Program-made: the position numbers and the translations under genes
From: CAILHX01 sp036561085
GTDB lineage: Bacteria; Pseudomonadota; Gammaproteobacteria; Burkholderiales; Methylophilaceae
Direction of reading: 5' to 3'
Assembly: GCA_036561085.1 (NCBI GenBank)
Contig: DATBPY010000131.1
Span: forward strand, 1-23,941
DNA length: 23,941 nt
Shown here: piece after piece, positions 1-6,614 of the stretch
How positions within the stretch are numbered: position 1 is the first letter of the stretch
Layout of the letters: each line of letters opens with the position of its first letter
The notes under the pieces: model-generated
What the model saw: only the letters and a program-made list of their open reading frames with translations
Told to the model about the DNA's origin: nothing
The model's database searches: none

Positions 1-2
1 AC

Positions 3-596
3 GCAGAAGGCCAAAGCGAAGACTGCCACGCCCCCAACCATCCGCTGCATCCTGAGCTAGACAAGCGCGTTGTGCCGTTGTCGCGCGAACTGTGGATAGA
101 GCGCGAAGACTTCATGGAAGAACCGAGCAAAGGCTATTTCCGCTTGTCACCCGGTACTCAGGTGCGTTTGCGTTACGGTTACGTGGTGGAATGTATTGGC
201 TGCGAAAAAGATGCCGCGGGAAACGTTACCGTGGTGCATTGCAACTACCTGCCCGACACCAAATCCGGCACGCCGGGCGCGGACGCCATCAAAGTCAAAG
301 GCAACATCCACTGGGTGTCAGTGCCGCATGCCTACGCCGCCGAAGTGCGCCTGTATGATCGTTTATTCAAGGAAGTGCACCCTGGGTCGGATGGCCGCAA
401 TTACCTGGACGACCTCAACCCGGATTCAGTCAAAGTCATCACCGCGCAACTGGAGATGTCATTAAAAGACGCCAAGCCCGCAGAGGCTTTCCAGTTCGAG
501 CGGCATGGGTATTTTGTGGCGGATAGAAAAGATAGCGTAGCGGGCAAGCCGGTATTCAATCGGACGGTGACTTTAAGGGATGCTTGGCAGAAGTAA
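3..596 (+). CDS. glnS: Glutaminyl-tRNA synthetase, C-terminal part (5' end outside window)
   Basis: The open frame enters from the left edge and gives 197 residues ending in TAA at 594-596. It matches the C-terminal anticodon-binding beta-barrels of class I GlnRS. Recognisable blocks are ELWIEREDF, GYFRLSPG, VRLRYGYVV, KVKGNIHWVS, EVRLYDRLF, the FQFERHGYF segment and the terminal KPVFNRTVTLRD. All line up with the end of the E. coli enzyme as I remember it. The enzyme charges tRNA-Gln in the cytoplasm; the catalytic Rossmann domain with HIGH/KMSKS motifs lies upstream of the window. The first ATG-like codon inside the window (72) is internal, because conserved sequence (CHAPNHP, as in GlnRS) precedes it in frame. 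No terminator is obvious before the next gene. Confidence 0.93.
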   Translation, partial: AEGQSEDCHAPNHPLHPELDKRVVPLSRELWIEREDFMEEPSKGYFRLSPGTQVRLRYGYVVECIGCEKDAAGNVTVVHCNYLPDTKSGTPGADAIKVKGNIHWVSVPHAYAAEVRLYDRLFKEVHPGSDGRNYLDDLNPDSVKVITAQLEMSLKDAKPAEAFQFERHGYFVADRKDSVAGKPVFNRTVTLRDAWQK

Positions 597-704
597 TTTC
601 TTGTAGGTAGCTGTTAACATGTGCATGCGCTTGATCGGGGGATTAAAGTCGTGACGATAGCTCTAAAAAATATAAAAAAGCAGCGTTCAACGGGGATGGG
701 GGCG

Positions 705-1736
705 ATGCTGGATTCCAAGCTCATCAAACCTTTGCTTCTTGCACTTCTGATCTCTCATGTATGCGTGACTACCAGCGCCCTCGCGGACGATAAAGATAAA
801 GACAAAGTCGTCTTCCCCATGCGTATCGCTTTCAATAACAGCGGCGTTGATGCGGACGGTAAGACCCGGATCATGTTGTATTCCAGCAAGTTCAGTATCT
901 ATCCTCAATTCAGCAAGCCGCCTACGTATTATCAGGGCTACCAAAATTACCAAAGTTCAGGACGGCATTCCGGAGGCGGGGGCGGAGGGGGCGCGGGAGT
1001 TGCGTTGGCAGCGGCGGTGATCACGGTGTTGGGTGCCATGTATCTGAACCATTTGAATGATGTTGATAGAGGTGAGGCTGCTAAATTCAATAGCGAGCTT
1101 GAAGCGGCATTAGCGACCATCGATATCAATAAAGAATTGCAGCAATCGCTACAGACTGAATTATCAAAAGTTGATCGATTCAAGCAGATGGATTTTGAAT
1201 CGGTCGAGCATGTGAACGATCTTTCGCAGGCTGGGCTGCTGATCCGGATAGAAGAGCCGACGATACTCACGGTAGCGGTGAATGTGCATTTCGACGAGGA
1301 GCTGAAGTCTTTATGCGTCGGCGCCAACACCAAGGTATGGCGCAAGAATAATGCCGTGCCTATCTATTTCAGCGATCTTGATTACACCTCTGCGTATTTG
1401 AACGGGGCGAAACCTGAAGATTTGAGGAAGCAATGGATGGGTAACGATGGCGAATTGCTCAAGGCCAAGATCAGGGAAGGCATCGCCGAAGTGACGCGCA
1501 TGCTGGTGAAAGAGCTGACGGTAAAAGCTACGCCGGTGAACGGTGTGCCGCCGCCGGATGACACTTACGCGTTATCCATAGAGACGATAAACCCTGCGAC
1601 CAACAAGAAATGCCAAGCACCGTTCTATGTTTCCGAGGATATGCCCGACCGGCTTGTAGGCCGGCTGGGCTCTCCTGATTCATCCTTGATGGCGTCCATC
1701 CCTAAACGCAACGTGACGCTAAAATCTCCCCACTAG
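705..1736 (+). CDS. Secreted protein of unknown function with glycine-rich hinge and membrane segment
   Basis: About 343 residues; I do not recognise a family. The frame is open from a GTG at 621, but the ATG at 705 (or 696) starts directly at a Sec signal peptide: MLDSK, a hydrophobic core, then SALA before DDKDKDK. No strong ribosome site decides between starts. After a Tyr/Gln-rich stretch (YYQGYQNYQ), seven consecutive glycines near residues 90-96 lead into a hydrophobic helix (about 98-114), then a mostly helical, charged region and a mixed C-terminal domain. Two later cysteines are present. The hinge plus helix suggests a membrane-anchored exported protein, but this is inference. It converges with the lipoprotein gene at 1755-2468; the stop codon lies in the loop of the hairpin between them. 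Confidence 0.7.
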   Translation: MLDSKLIKPLLLALLISHVCVTTSALADDKDKDKVVFPMRIAFNNSGVDADGKTRIMLYSSKFSIYPQFSKPPTYYQGYQNYQSSGRHSGGGGGGGAGVALAAAVITVLGAMYLNHLNDVDRGEAAKFNSELEAALATIDINKELQQSLQTELSKVDRFKQMDFESVEHVNDLSQAGLLIRIEEPTILTVAVNVHFDEELKSLCVGANTKVWRKNNAVPIYFSDLDYTSAYLNGAKPEDLRKQWMGNDGELLKAKIREGIAEVTRMLVKELTVKATPVNGVPPPDDTYALSIETINPATNKKCQAPFYVSEDMPDRLVGRLGSPDSSLMASIPKRNVTLKSPH

Positions 1737-1746
1737 CAGGGGAGAT
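1724..1746. terminator. Hairpin between convergent genes
   Basis: An 8-bp perfect stem (ATCTCCCC/GGGGAGAT) has a 7-nt loop that contains the TAG stop of the upstream plus-strand gene. On the minus strand the stem is followed by a short T run, so it best serves the lipoprotein gene ending at 1755, but it could stop both convergent transcripts. Confidence 0.6.
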
Positions 1747-1754
1747 CATTGGGT

Positions 1755-2468
1755 TTATTGAACAGGGCCGGAGAAGAACGATTGCTCCAGCTTTTCAATG
1801 CTTTCATCAGTATCCTTGGTGATCGTGTCAGTCACATTCGGGAAAGCCGGTTCTTGATCCCAAGGCTCGGGAACGGCTTTGACGCCCGCGATCTTTTCAT
1901 ACCACAGCAACTCATTGGTATTAAGGTCGATCAATTGCCCATGTAGCGCGATGTCTGCTTGCGGTGGGCCGCCTGGCAGGAATCCCCAGTAGCTTCGTAT
2001 AGTACCGACAGCATCGACACTGATGACGAGTAATTTATCCACGCCTTGTTCTTTGAAATTTCGTTTTTCTTTAAAGCTTCGATAATCGCGTTCTGCAAAT
2101 TGTGTGGTACCTGATTTGCCTGAGAATTTCGGCAGTTTTTCGGGATCTACAGGTTCCGTGATATAGACGACTTTAAAACCGCGCGCTTGTAGTTGCGAGC
2201 CGAAATCATTAGGCAGTGACTTAAGTTTCGGTGTTTCCAGTTTTGCTAGATGATCCATCAGTTTTGCTGCATTGGCGCGGTTGATCACAATATCCAGCAA
2301 CCCCTGATCGCCTATCATGTAAGCAGTGGGCGGCTGTGCCACTGTGGTGGCGATACCTACGGGTTTATCGCGGGCTTGCCAGAAACTGGGGTTGAGCGAA
2401 ACAGGTTTGGTAACGGTCACGCATCCGAATAAAAGCGTGGATACAAGTATCAATACGATTTTTCTCAT
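1755..2468 (-). CDS. Putative outer-membrane lipoprotein of unknown function
   Basis: 237 residues. The N-terminus MRKIVLILVSTLLFGC is a lipoprotein signal peptide with lipobox L-F-G-C, giving lipidated Cys16. Valine rather than Asp at +2 favours sorting to the outer membrane. The ribosome site AGGG lies about 7 nt before the ATG. The mature part contains LLVISVDAVGTIRSYWGF, PPQADIALHGQLIDL and NELLWYEKIAG, which read as alternating beta-strands and helices as in small periplasmic-facing lipoproteins; I cannot name the family. It is transcribed toward the secreted Gly-hinge protein and ends 18 bp from it with a shared hairpin. Functional linkage between the two is possible but unproven. Confidence 0.8.
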   Translation of the reverse strand: MRKIVLILVSTLLFGCVTVTKPVSLNPSFWQARDKPVGIATTVAQPPTAYMIGDQGLLDIVINRANAAKLMDHLAKLETPKLKSLPNDFGSQLQARGFKVVYITEPVDPEKLPKFSGKSGTTQFAERDYRSFKEKRNFKEQGVDKLLVISVDAVGTIRSYWGFLPGGPPQADIALHGQLIDLNTNELLWYEKIAGVKAVPEPWDQEPAFPNVTDTITKDTDESIEKLEQSFFSGPVQ

Positions 2469-2622
2469 TATTATCCCTATTTAATGTTTATTTCTTTTTA
2501 GATGGTGATACTTGAAAATACCGGGAAATGATAGCCTAAATTCACTTTAAATAGATACAATGAAATTTGGAGGGATTGGATTTTTCAGTCGTCATTTGGC
2601 CTGTCGGAGTGCGAAACACATC

Positions 2623-3294
2623 ATGGATTTAAATCAATACAAAACGTTGGCGTTCGACTGCGATGGAGTGGTACTGAACTCCAACACAGTGAGAGCCGAT
2701 GCGTTCTATAGTTGTGCGCTGCCTTACGGCAAAGAGGCCGCGGAGGCGCTCCGGGCTTATCACATCCTGCATGGCGGGGTGTCGCGCTATGTGAAGTTCG
2801 AAGTGTTGTTGCGCGACATCGTGAAAACGCGCGTGACCAAGGATGCGATACAAAAACTGCTACTGCAATTCACCACCGAAGCCACCATCGGCCTGCTGAA
2901 ATGCGAGATCGCCCCCGGTTTGAAAGAGTTGCGCGAACTCACGCCGAATACCAACTGGATTTTGGTCTCGGGCGCGGACGAGAAAGAGTTGCGCAATGTG
3001 TTCGTACAACGCGACATCGCCAAGTGGTTCGACGGCGGCATTTTCGGCAGCCCGCTCAACAAGGACCAGATATTGGAACGCGAGCTGGCGCGCGGTAATT
3101 GCACGCTGCCGGCCTTGTTCTTCGGCGATGCGCAGTACGACGTCGAGGCTTCCAGCAGTGTCGGTTTGAAGAGCGTGTTCGTCAGCCAGTGGACGGATAT
3201 GAAAGGCTGGAAAGAATATTGCGCTGCACATAATGTAACGAATATAAATGGGTTCGAGCAGTTGGTAGAGACTGCCGGAAATTTGGATTTTTAA
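2623..3294 (+). CDS. HAD-superfamily hydrolase (phosphoglycolate phosphatase-like)
   Basis: 223 residues from the ATG at 2623. The frame is open from 2560, but family motif I should sit close to the N-terminus and does so here: LAFDCDGVVLNSN with nucleophile Asp12 and acid/base Asp14. A helical cap of about 80 residues follows. Motif II is WILVSGADEKEL, a Lys-containing motif III lies near PLNKDQIL, and motif IV is ALFFGDAQYDVEAS with the Mg-binding aspartates. These are the complete catalytic residues of a cytoplasmic phosphatase; the substrate cannot be told from sequence. The upstream GGAG is about 13 nt from the ATG, which is long, so the start is not certain. It lies 67 bp before cysK on the same strand and may be co-transcribed with it. 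Confidence 0.85.
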   Translation: MDLNQYKTLAFDCDGVVLNSNTVRADAFYSCALPYGKEAAEALRAYHILHGGVSRYVKFEVLLRDIVKTRVTKDAIQKLLLQFTTEATIGLLKCEIAPGLKELRELTPNTNWILVSGADEKELRNVFVQRDIAKWFDGGIFGSPLNKDQILERELARGNCTLPALFFGDAQYDVEASSSVGLKSVFVSQWTDMKGWKEYCAAHNVTNINGFEQLVETAGNLDF

Positions 3295-3314
3295 TTAAAA
3301 ACTTGGCTGAGCTG

Positions 3315-3332
3315 AATAAAGCAGGCTTTATT
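3315..3332. promoter_or_regulatory. Perfect inverted repeat upstream of cysK
   Basis: AATAAAGC-AG-GCTTTATT is an 18-bp dyad with a 2-nt centre, 29 bp before the cysK start. The centre is too tight for a good RNA hairpin and no T run follows, so a protein-binding site is more likely than a terminator. I do not recognise the regulator. Confidence 0.4.
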
Positions 3333-3361
3333 GCAAAGTATTCATCATTCAAGGAGGTCAA

Positions 3362-4294
3362 ATGCGTATCGCCAATAACACCGCCGAGTTGATCGGCAAC
3401 ACCCCTCTGGTCAAACTCAACCGCGTCGCGGCGGGTATCGATGCCACCATAGTCGCCAAGCTGGAATATTTCAATCCGGCGCATAGCGTGAAAGACCGTA
3501 TCGCGGTTTCGATGATGGATGCGTTGCAAGCGCAAGGTCGCATCAAACCGGATAGCATCATCCTGGAGCCTACCAGCGGCAATACCGGTATCGGCCTGGC
3601 GATGGTGTGCGCGGCGCGCGGCATCAAATGCGCGTTCGTGATGCCGGAAACCATGAGCCGCGAGCGCAAGCTGATCCTGAAAGCCTATGGCGCGGAGTTG
3701 TTCCTGACGCCGGGGCCGGAGGGCATGCCGGGTGCGATCAAGAAAGCCGATGAGCTGGCAGCTGCAGATTCACGCTACGTTATCGCGCGCCAGTTTGATA
3801 ACCCTGCCAATGTCGAGATACACCGCAAGACCACTGCGGAAGAAGTGTGGAACGATACCGACGGCAAAGTGGATATCTTCGTTTCCGGCATCGGCACCGG
3901 CGGTACCATTACCGGCGTGGGCGAAGTGCTGAAGGCGCGCAACTCCAACATACAGATCGTGGCGGTAGAGCCCGATGCCAGCGCGGTGCTTTCCGGAGAA
4001 CCGCGCGGCCCGCACCCGATACAGGGCATAGGCGCAGGCTTCGTACCGTCTATCCTCAATACCGGGATCTATGACGAGATCGTGCGCGTGAAGAACGACG
4101 ATGCACTGAACACCGCACGCCGCATGGCGACGGAAGACGGGTTGCTGGTGGGTATCTCATCCGGCGCAGCGGTATGGGCGGCGATGGAAGTCGCCAAGCG
4201 CCCTGAGAACAAGGGCAAGTTAGTCGTCGTCGTTATTCCATCATTTGGTGAACGATATCTTTCCACGGTTCTTTACAGCCATTTAGAGGTGTAA
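3362..4294 (+). CDS. cysK: Cysteine synthase A (O-acetylserine sulfhydrylase)
   Basis: 310 residues, the usual length for the family. It is a PLP enzyme converting O-acetylserine and sulfide to cysteine and acetate in the cytoplasm. Landmarks are the N-terminal NTAELIGNTPLVKLN, the PLP lysine in NPAHSVKDR (Lys44), the substrate loop PTSGNTGIG (70-78), the phosphate-binding GIGTGGTITG (176-185) and SSGAA (266-270). The SD AGGAGG sits 5 nt before the ATG, the strongest ribosome site in this part of the window. The C-terminus is GERYLSTVLY with a short tail, as in CysK rather than CysM. The gene is followed after 2 bp by a glutathione S-transferase frame, so the pair is probably one operon linking thiol supply and use. 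Confidence 0.95.
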   Translation: MRIANNTAELIGNTPLVKLNRVAAGIDATIVAKLEYFNPAHSVKDRIAVSMMDALQAQGRIKPDSIILEPTSGNTGIGLAMVCAARGIKCAFVMPETMSRERKLILKAYGAELFLTPGPEGMPGAIKKADELAAADSRYVIARQFDNPANVEIHRKTTAEEVWNDTDGKVDIFVSGIGTGGTITGVGEVLKARNSNIQIVAVEPDASAVLSGEPRGPHPIQGIGAGFVPSILNTGIYDEIVRVKNDDALNTARRMATEDGLLVGISSGAAVWAAMEVAKRPENKGKLVVVVIPSFGERYLSTVLYSHLEV

Positions 4295-4296
4295 GC

Positions 4297-4896
4297 ATCT
4301 CTCTGCCCATCTTTTATTCGTACAGGCGCTGCCCATACGCGATGAGGGCGCGCATGGCGTTGAGCTACGCCGGTATCGAAGTCGAGCACCGCGAGATCGC
4401 GTTGCGCTCCAAACCTGCGCATATGCTGGAGATCTCACCCAAGGGCACGGTGCCGGTATTGTTGTTCCTGGATGGTACGGTGCTGGAAGAGAGCCTGGAC
4501 ATCATGCGCTGGGCATTGGCGCAACGCGACACGGATCGCTGGCTAGCGCATTACGATACGGCGTTGATCAATGAGAACGACAGCGATTTCAAACAGGCGC
4601 TGGATCATTACAAGTACGCAGTGGACCTGCTGCAAAAAGCGATGCGCAGGATGGATGGCGAGCGGTTCCTGAAAAAACTGGAAACGCGTTTGCAGCAACA
4701 CTCTTACCTGTGCGGGGCTACCTGTTCGGTGACGGATATCGCCATCTTCCCCTTTATCCGCCAGTTTGCCGGAGCCGATGATGAGTGGTTCCAGCAGGCG
4801 CCTTACCCTGCGCTCAGGCAGTGGTTGAATATGCTGGTGAAGTCGGAACTGTTCACCGGCGTGATGCAGAAGTACCCGACTTGGGTGGAAGATTAA
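4297..4896 (+). CDS. Glutathione S-transferase-like protein with a non-canonical (ATC) or mutated start
   Basis: The first conventional start in frame is ATG 4342, giving 184 residues. Conserved GST sequence continues upstream of it, however: SLPIFYSYRRCPYA. This contains the first beta-strand and the CPYA active-site turn of the thioredoxin fold. No ATG, GTG or TTG occurs in this frame between the stop at 4249 and 4342. An AGAGG site at 4285-4289 is spaced 7 nt from an ATC codon at 4297, exactly where MSLPIFYS would begin; a CTG at 4303 is a second possibility. From 4297 the product is 199 residues: a GST-N domain (roughly 1-75, with GTVPVL and LEESLDIM) and an all-helical GST-C domain (with TRLQQHSYLCGATCSVTDIA). 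It starts 2 bp after the cysK stop. If neither unusual codon works, the protein is N-terminally truncated and probably inactive. Confidence 0.8.
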   Translation: MSLPIFYSYRRCPYAMRARMALSYAGIEVEHREIALRSKPAHMLEISPKGTVPVLLFLDGTVLEESLDIMRWALAQRDTDRWLAHYDTALINENDSDFKQALDHYKYAVDLLQKAMRRMDGERFLKKLETRLQQHSYLCGATCSVTDIAIFPFIRQFAGADDEWFQQAPYPALRQWLNMLVKSELFTGVMQKYPTWVED

Positions 4897-5040
4897 TAAC
4901 ACTCCCGTAAAAGTCTCTGCGGCGGTACATTGCTGCGTTGCGCGGTGCTCATCCCCTCGCCGTACTTAATGTACTGTCTCGGGTCTTGCGCTCCGTGCGC
5001 CTTGCACTGTATCCGCCTCGATGACTTTTCAGGAGCGTTA
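4897..5040. repeat. Palindromic intergenic element (about 144 bp)
   Basis: Both ends match as inverted copies. TAAC(A/G)CTCC(C/T)G followed by AAAAGTC and GGCGG(A)TACA.TGC is read inward from 4897 on the plus strand and from 5040 on the minus strand. The arms continue imperfectly toward a central GTAC-TTAAT-GTAC around 4964-4976. The whole unit could fold into one long hairpin. Its left end adjoins the GST stop codon (4894-4896) and its right end contains the stop codon of the minus-strand membrane gene. I recall similar GTACTGTCTCGGGTCTTGCGC blocks as repeated intergenic elements in betaproteobacteria; no second copy is present in this window. No open frame or transposase is inside it. Confidence 0.65.
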
Positions 5041-5526
5041 TGTGCCAATTGTTTTTTTGGACTGACGATATCTGTAAACGAACAGAATGACCAACCCGGC
5101 CACGTTCGGCCACCAGATATACCAATGCGACCATGGAATGCCGTCTATCTTGAAATCGGATAGCGGCCAGAACATGGGCGTGGCGAAATATTTGAGTGAA
5201 TGGAACGGGAAATCCAGCACGATATGGAACGGCCATGCCAGCATGGCAAATGCGATGTCGCGGCGTCTTTGCACCACCAGGGCGATGACGGTCAAGCTGA
5301 TGACGAAGCTATGCCCGATGCTGTAAGTCAGGAACAGCCAGGGCGGTAACGACCCTAGCGGAGGTGGGCCTGCGTGAAAGTGCCATTGTCCGGTGAATAC
5401 CTGTATCGCCATGAACAAGCCGAACGAGATCAGGTCGGGCATCGCGCCGAAGAACAGCGCTAGTGCGGCATGGCGTTTATAGCCGAAGAGGCCGTAACCC
5501 CACAAGGCATGACTGAGGGTATCCAC
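5038..5526 (-). CDS. Inner-membrane protein of DUF457/YdjM-like (membrane-bound metal hydrolase) type
   Basis: 162 residues from a GTG start at 5526; a weak GGA lies 8 nt upstream. The N-terminus MDTLSHALWGYGLFG places a histidine in a short amphipathic segment. It is followed by hydrophobic segments (about 19-45, 65-85, 90-105, 135-155), the acidic pair AMPDLISF, and a second His/Asp cluster HIVLDFPFH. This H...PD...H..D..H arrangement is typical of the DUF457 family, annotated as predicted membrane-bound metal-dependent hydrolases; no reaction is established. The C-terminus ends RYRQSKKTIGT within the right arm of the palindromic element, so that element may also act as the gene's transcript end. 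It could be the last gene behind the small-ORF cluster upstream on the same strand, but a large hairpin separates them. Confidence 0.75.
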   Translation of the reverse strand: MDTLSHALWGYGLFGYKRHAALALFFGAMPDLISFGLFMAIQVFTGQWHFHAGPPPLGSLPPWLFLTYSIGHSFVISLTVIALVVQRRRDIAFAMLAWPFHIVLDFPFHSLKYFATPMFWPLSDFKIDGIPWSHWYIWWPNVAGLVILFVYRYRQSKKTIGT

Positions 5527-5549
5527 TCAAAAATCCAATCTTAGTTGCA

Positions 5550-5605
5550 AGCTTAAAAACTCATGTTTGCATAATACACATATGCGTCGCAAAAGTTTTT
5601 AAGCT
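5550..5605. repeat. Long inverted repeat (12-bp perfect arms) between small-ORF cluster and DUF457 gene
   Basis: AGCTTAAAAACT (5550-5561) and AGTTTTTAAGCT (5594-5605) are perfect inverted arms; TTTGC (5566-5570) and GCAAA (5589-5593) extend the stem inside. A second inverted pair lies outside: AAAATCCAATCTT near 5531-5543 and AAGATTGAATTTT near 5625-5637. Just beyond is a 15-bp palindrome GAAGATTGAATCTTC (5641-5655) sharing the same core. As RNA on the minus strand this would be a strong structure after the 35-aa gene. A terminator, a processing site or a mobile-element remnant are all possible. Confidence 0.6.
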
Positions 5606-5636
5606 CCCGCCTGGTCTTGCTGAGAAGATTGAATTT

Positions 5637-5744
5637 TCAGGAAGATTGAATCTTCTGCCGTACATGCCCCATGCAATGCGGGCATTGCCGGTACATATGA
5701 TAATCGTACAAGCCGCCGCATTGGGCGCAGGGGTAATAAGCCAT
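5637..5744 (-). CDS. 35-residue CxxC/CxxC mini zinc-ribbon protein
   Basis: A very short gene with strong support: a perfect AGGAGG lies 6 nt before the ATG (5744-5742). The product MAYYPCAQCGGLYDYHMYRQ continues with CPHC and ends QKIQSS before TGA at 5637-5639. Cys6/Cys9 and Cys21/Cys24 form two knuckles 11 residues apart, the geometry of a rubredoxin-like or zinc-ribbon metal site; His16, His23 and His27 are extra possible ligands. Its ATG overlaps the TAA of the 43-aa gene upstream (TAATG), and its ribosome site lies inside that gene, so translational coupling is expected. I do not know a named family. Function is unknown; such mini-ribbons may be adaptor or nucleic-acid-binding proteins, which is only inference. 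Confidence 0.7.
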   Translation of the reverse strand: MAYYPCAQCGGLYDYHMYRQCPHCMGHVRQKIQSS

Positions 5745-5875
5745 TACATACCTCCTATCACTCGGCCGATCCAGGCCGTGAATCGCCGCAATCCCGGTTC
5801 AGGGTTCTTGATGATCGCCCGCTGGTCGAAAGTGATGATCTCTATGGTGTTTTCACTATTGAGCAGAATAGGCAA
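5744..5875 (-). CDS. 43-residue small protein coupled to the zinc-ribbon gene
   Basis: It starts with TTG at 5875-5873, five nucleotides after a strong AAGGAGG, and stops with TAA overlapping the next ATG. The product begins MPILLNSENTIEIITFDQRA, continues with IIKNPEPGLRRFTAWIGRVIGGM, and has no cysteine. The first half looks like short beta-strands, the second like an amphipathic basic helix. No signal peptide is present and I recognise no family. Support is the ribosome site, the TAATG coupling with a second well-initiated gene, and the absence of an alternative gene in the region. It may act together with the zinc-ribbon peptide, since coupling usually keeps two products at matched amounts. 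Confidence 0.55.
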   Translation of the reverse strand: MPILLNSENTIEIITFDQRAIIKNPEPGLRRFTAWIGRVIGGM

Positions 5876-5933
5876 TTCAACCTCCTTGGATATAATCGGC
5901 GTTAGCTAACTTGGCTGGTGAGACGCCGGAGCT

Positions 5934-6122
5934 TCATGTGAAGTCCCCGGCGCCATGCCCTGAGTCGTGCCATTCAACGGAACCGTTGATCTTGGTTTGC
6001 TTCTTCTTGCGTTGTTCGTGTTTGCTACCTAAGCGGTCGCGCTGTTCCTGCTCGGCGGCGGCTTTGGCGTTAGCATCCACGATCGCCTGTTGAAGCTTCA
6101 ATCCCTCTTGCATCAGGTTCAC
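5934..6122 (-). CDS. 62-residue charged, coiled-coil-like protein
   Basis: GTG start at 6122 with AAGGAG 6 nt upstream; a second in-frame ATG follows three codons later. The first 30 residues (MNLMQEGLKLQQAIVDANAK, then AAAEQEQRDR) form a strongly helical, Ala/Gln/Glu-rich heptad-like segment. A Lys/Arg cluster (EQRKKKQTK) and a short polar tail ending HGAGDFT follow. No membrane or signal segment is seen and the family is unknown. It is the first probable gene behind the promoter/operator at 6273-6313, with a leader of about 140 nt, and lies 58 bp before the 43-aa gene. The three genes look like one transcript. Coding evidence is the ribosome site and reading-frame length only, so confidence is moderate. 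Confidence 0.5.
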   Translation of the reverse strand: MNLMQEGLKLQQAIVDANAKAAAEQEQRDRLGSKHEQRKKKQTKINGSVEWHDSGHGAGDFT

Positions 6123-6272
6123 CCTTCACTCCTTTGCGTCTTGTTTCCAAACTTACTCGCCTTGCCGCTTGGCTCTTGGTGAGCCTACGTCTGATGCTTA
6201 CCGGCGATGCCTGCATACGCAAGCTGCATCTACGGGGCGGTATTGCCGACCGCAAATAAGCGGTATGGAAGA

Positions 6273-6313
6273 ACTATAGTACAAACTATTATACATTGTC
6301 AAATATATTTGAC
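6273..6313 (-). promoter_or_regulatory. Sigma-70-type promoter with overlapping 16-bp palindromic operator
   Basis: On the minus strand TTGACA (6302-6297) and TATAGT (6278-6273) are separated by 18 bp, a near-consensus promoter pointing at the small-ORF cluster. The -35 box overlaps a perfect 16-bp palindrome GTCAAATATATTTGAC (6298-6313), an expected arrangement for a repressor site. No regulator gene is adjacent. The surrounding DNA is clearly AT-rich compared with its neighbours. Confidence 0.55.
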
Positions 6314-6614
6314 TTATGAGGTGGGGTATTCCCGGAAGAAATGAGGCGATATGCGTATTCAAAGGCAGTCAGGTCGAAATAAATAAAGCCGTTGATGGGA
6401 TTTTTCTTGCGTAAGCTGTGATTAAAATACTTCATGAACCGCTAAAACAGTGGATACGACGGAGCCTGAATAAAACTGAAAAAATACCTAAGTATTTAGT
6501 TGAAAAGAGAAAAATAATCAGTCATATTTCTGTTATAGGAACAACGCAGCATGGTAAATATTATTTTACTTAGATATCTATTGCTGAAGTTCAATCAACA
6601 TATCGGGAGAAATT
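6314..6614. other. AT-rich intergenic stretch without a recognised gene
   Basis: About 300 bases separate the divergent small-ORF promoter from the gene starting at 6615. The stretch is rich in A/T with several stop codons in every frame. It contains the dyad-like TACCTAAGTATTTAG near 6486-6500, but I see no RNA gene and no well-formed promoter for the downstream gene. Confidence 0.5.

Noticed and set aside
6123..6165. Resemblance of the small-ORF leader (GGAAACAAGACGCAAAG) to the 5' part of a cyclic di-GMP-I riboswitch
   Set aside because: Only the GAAA-like loop and GACGCAAAG agree; the partner GCAAACC and the 3' half with GGUAGCCGGGUU-type sequence are absent, and the match runs into the ribosome site.
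6070..6255. Minus-strand frame of 61 aa upstream of the 62-aa gene
   Set aside because: It overlaps the better-initiated 62-aa gene, starts at TTG or an internal ATG without a ribosome site, and its Arg-rich product looks like a shifted-frame artefact.
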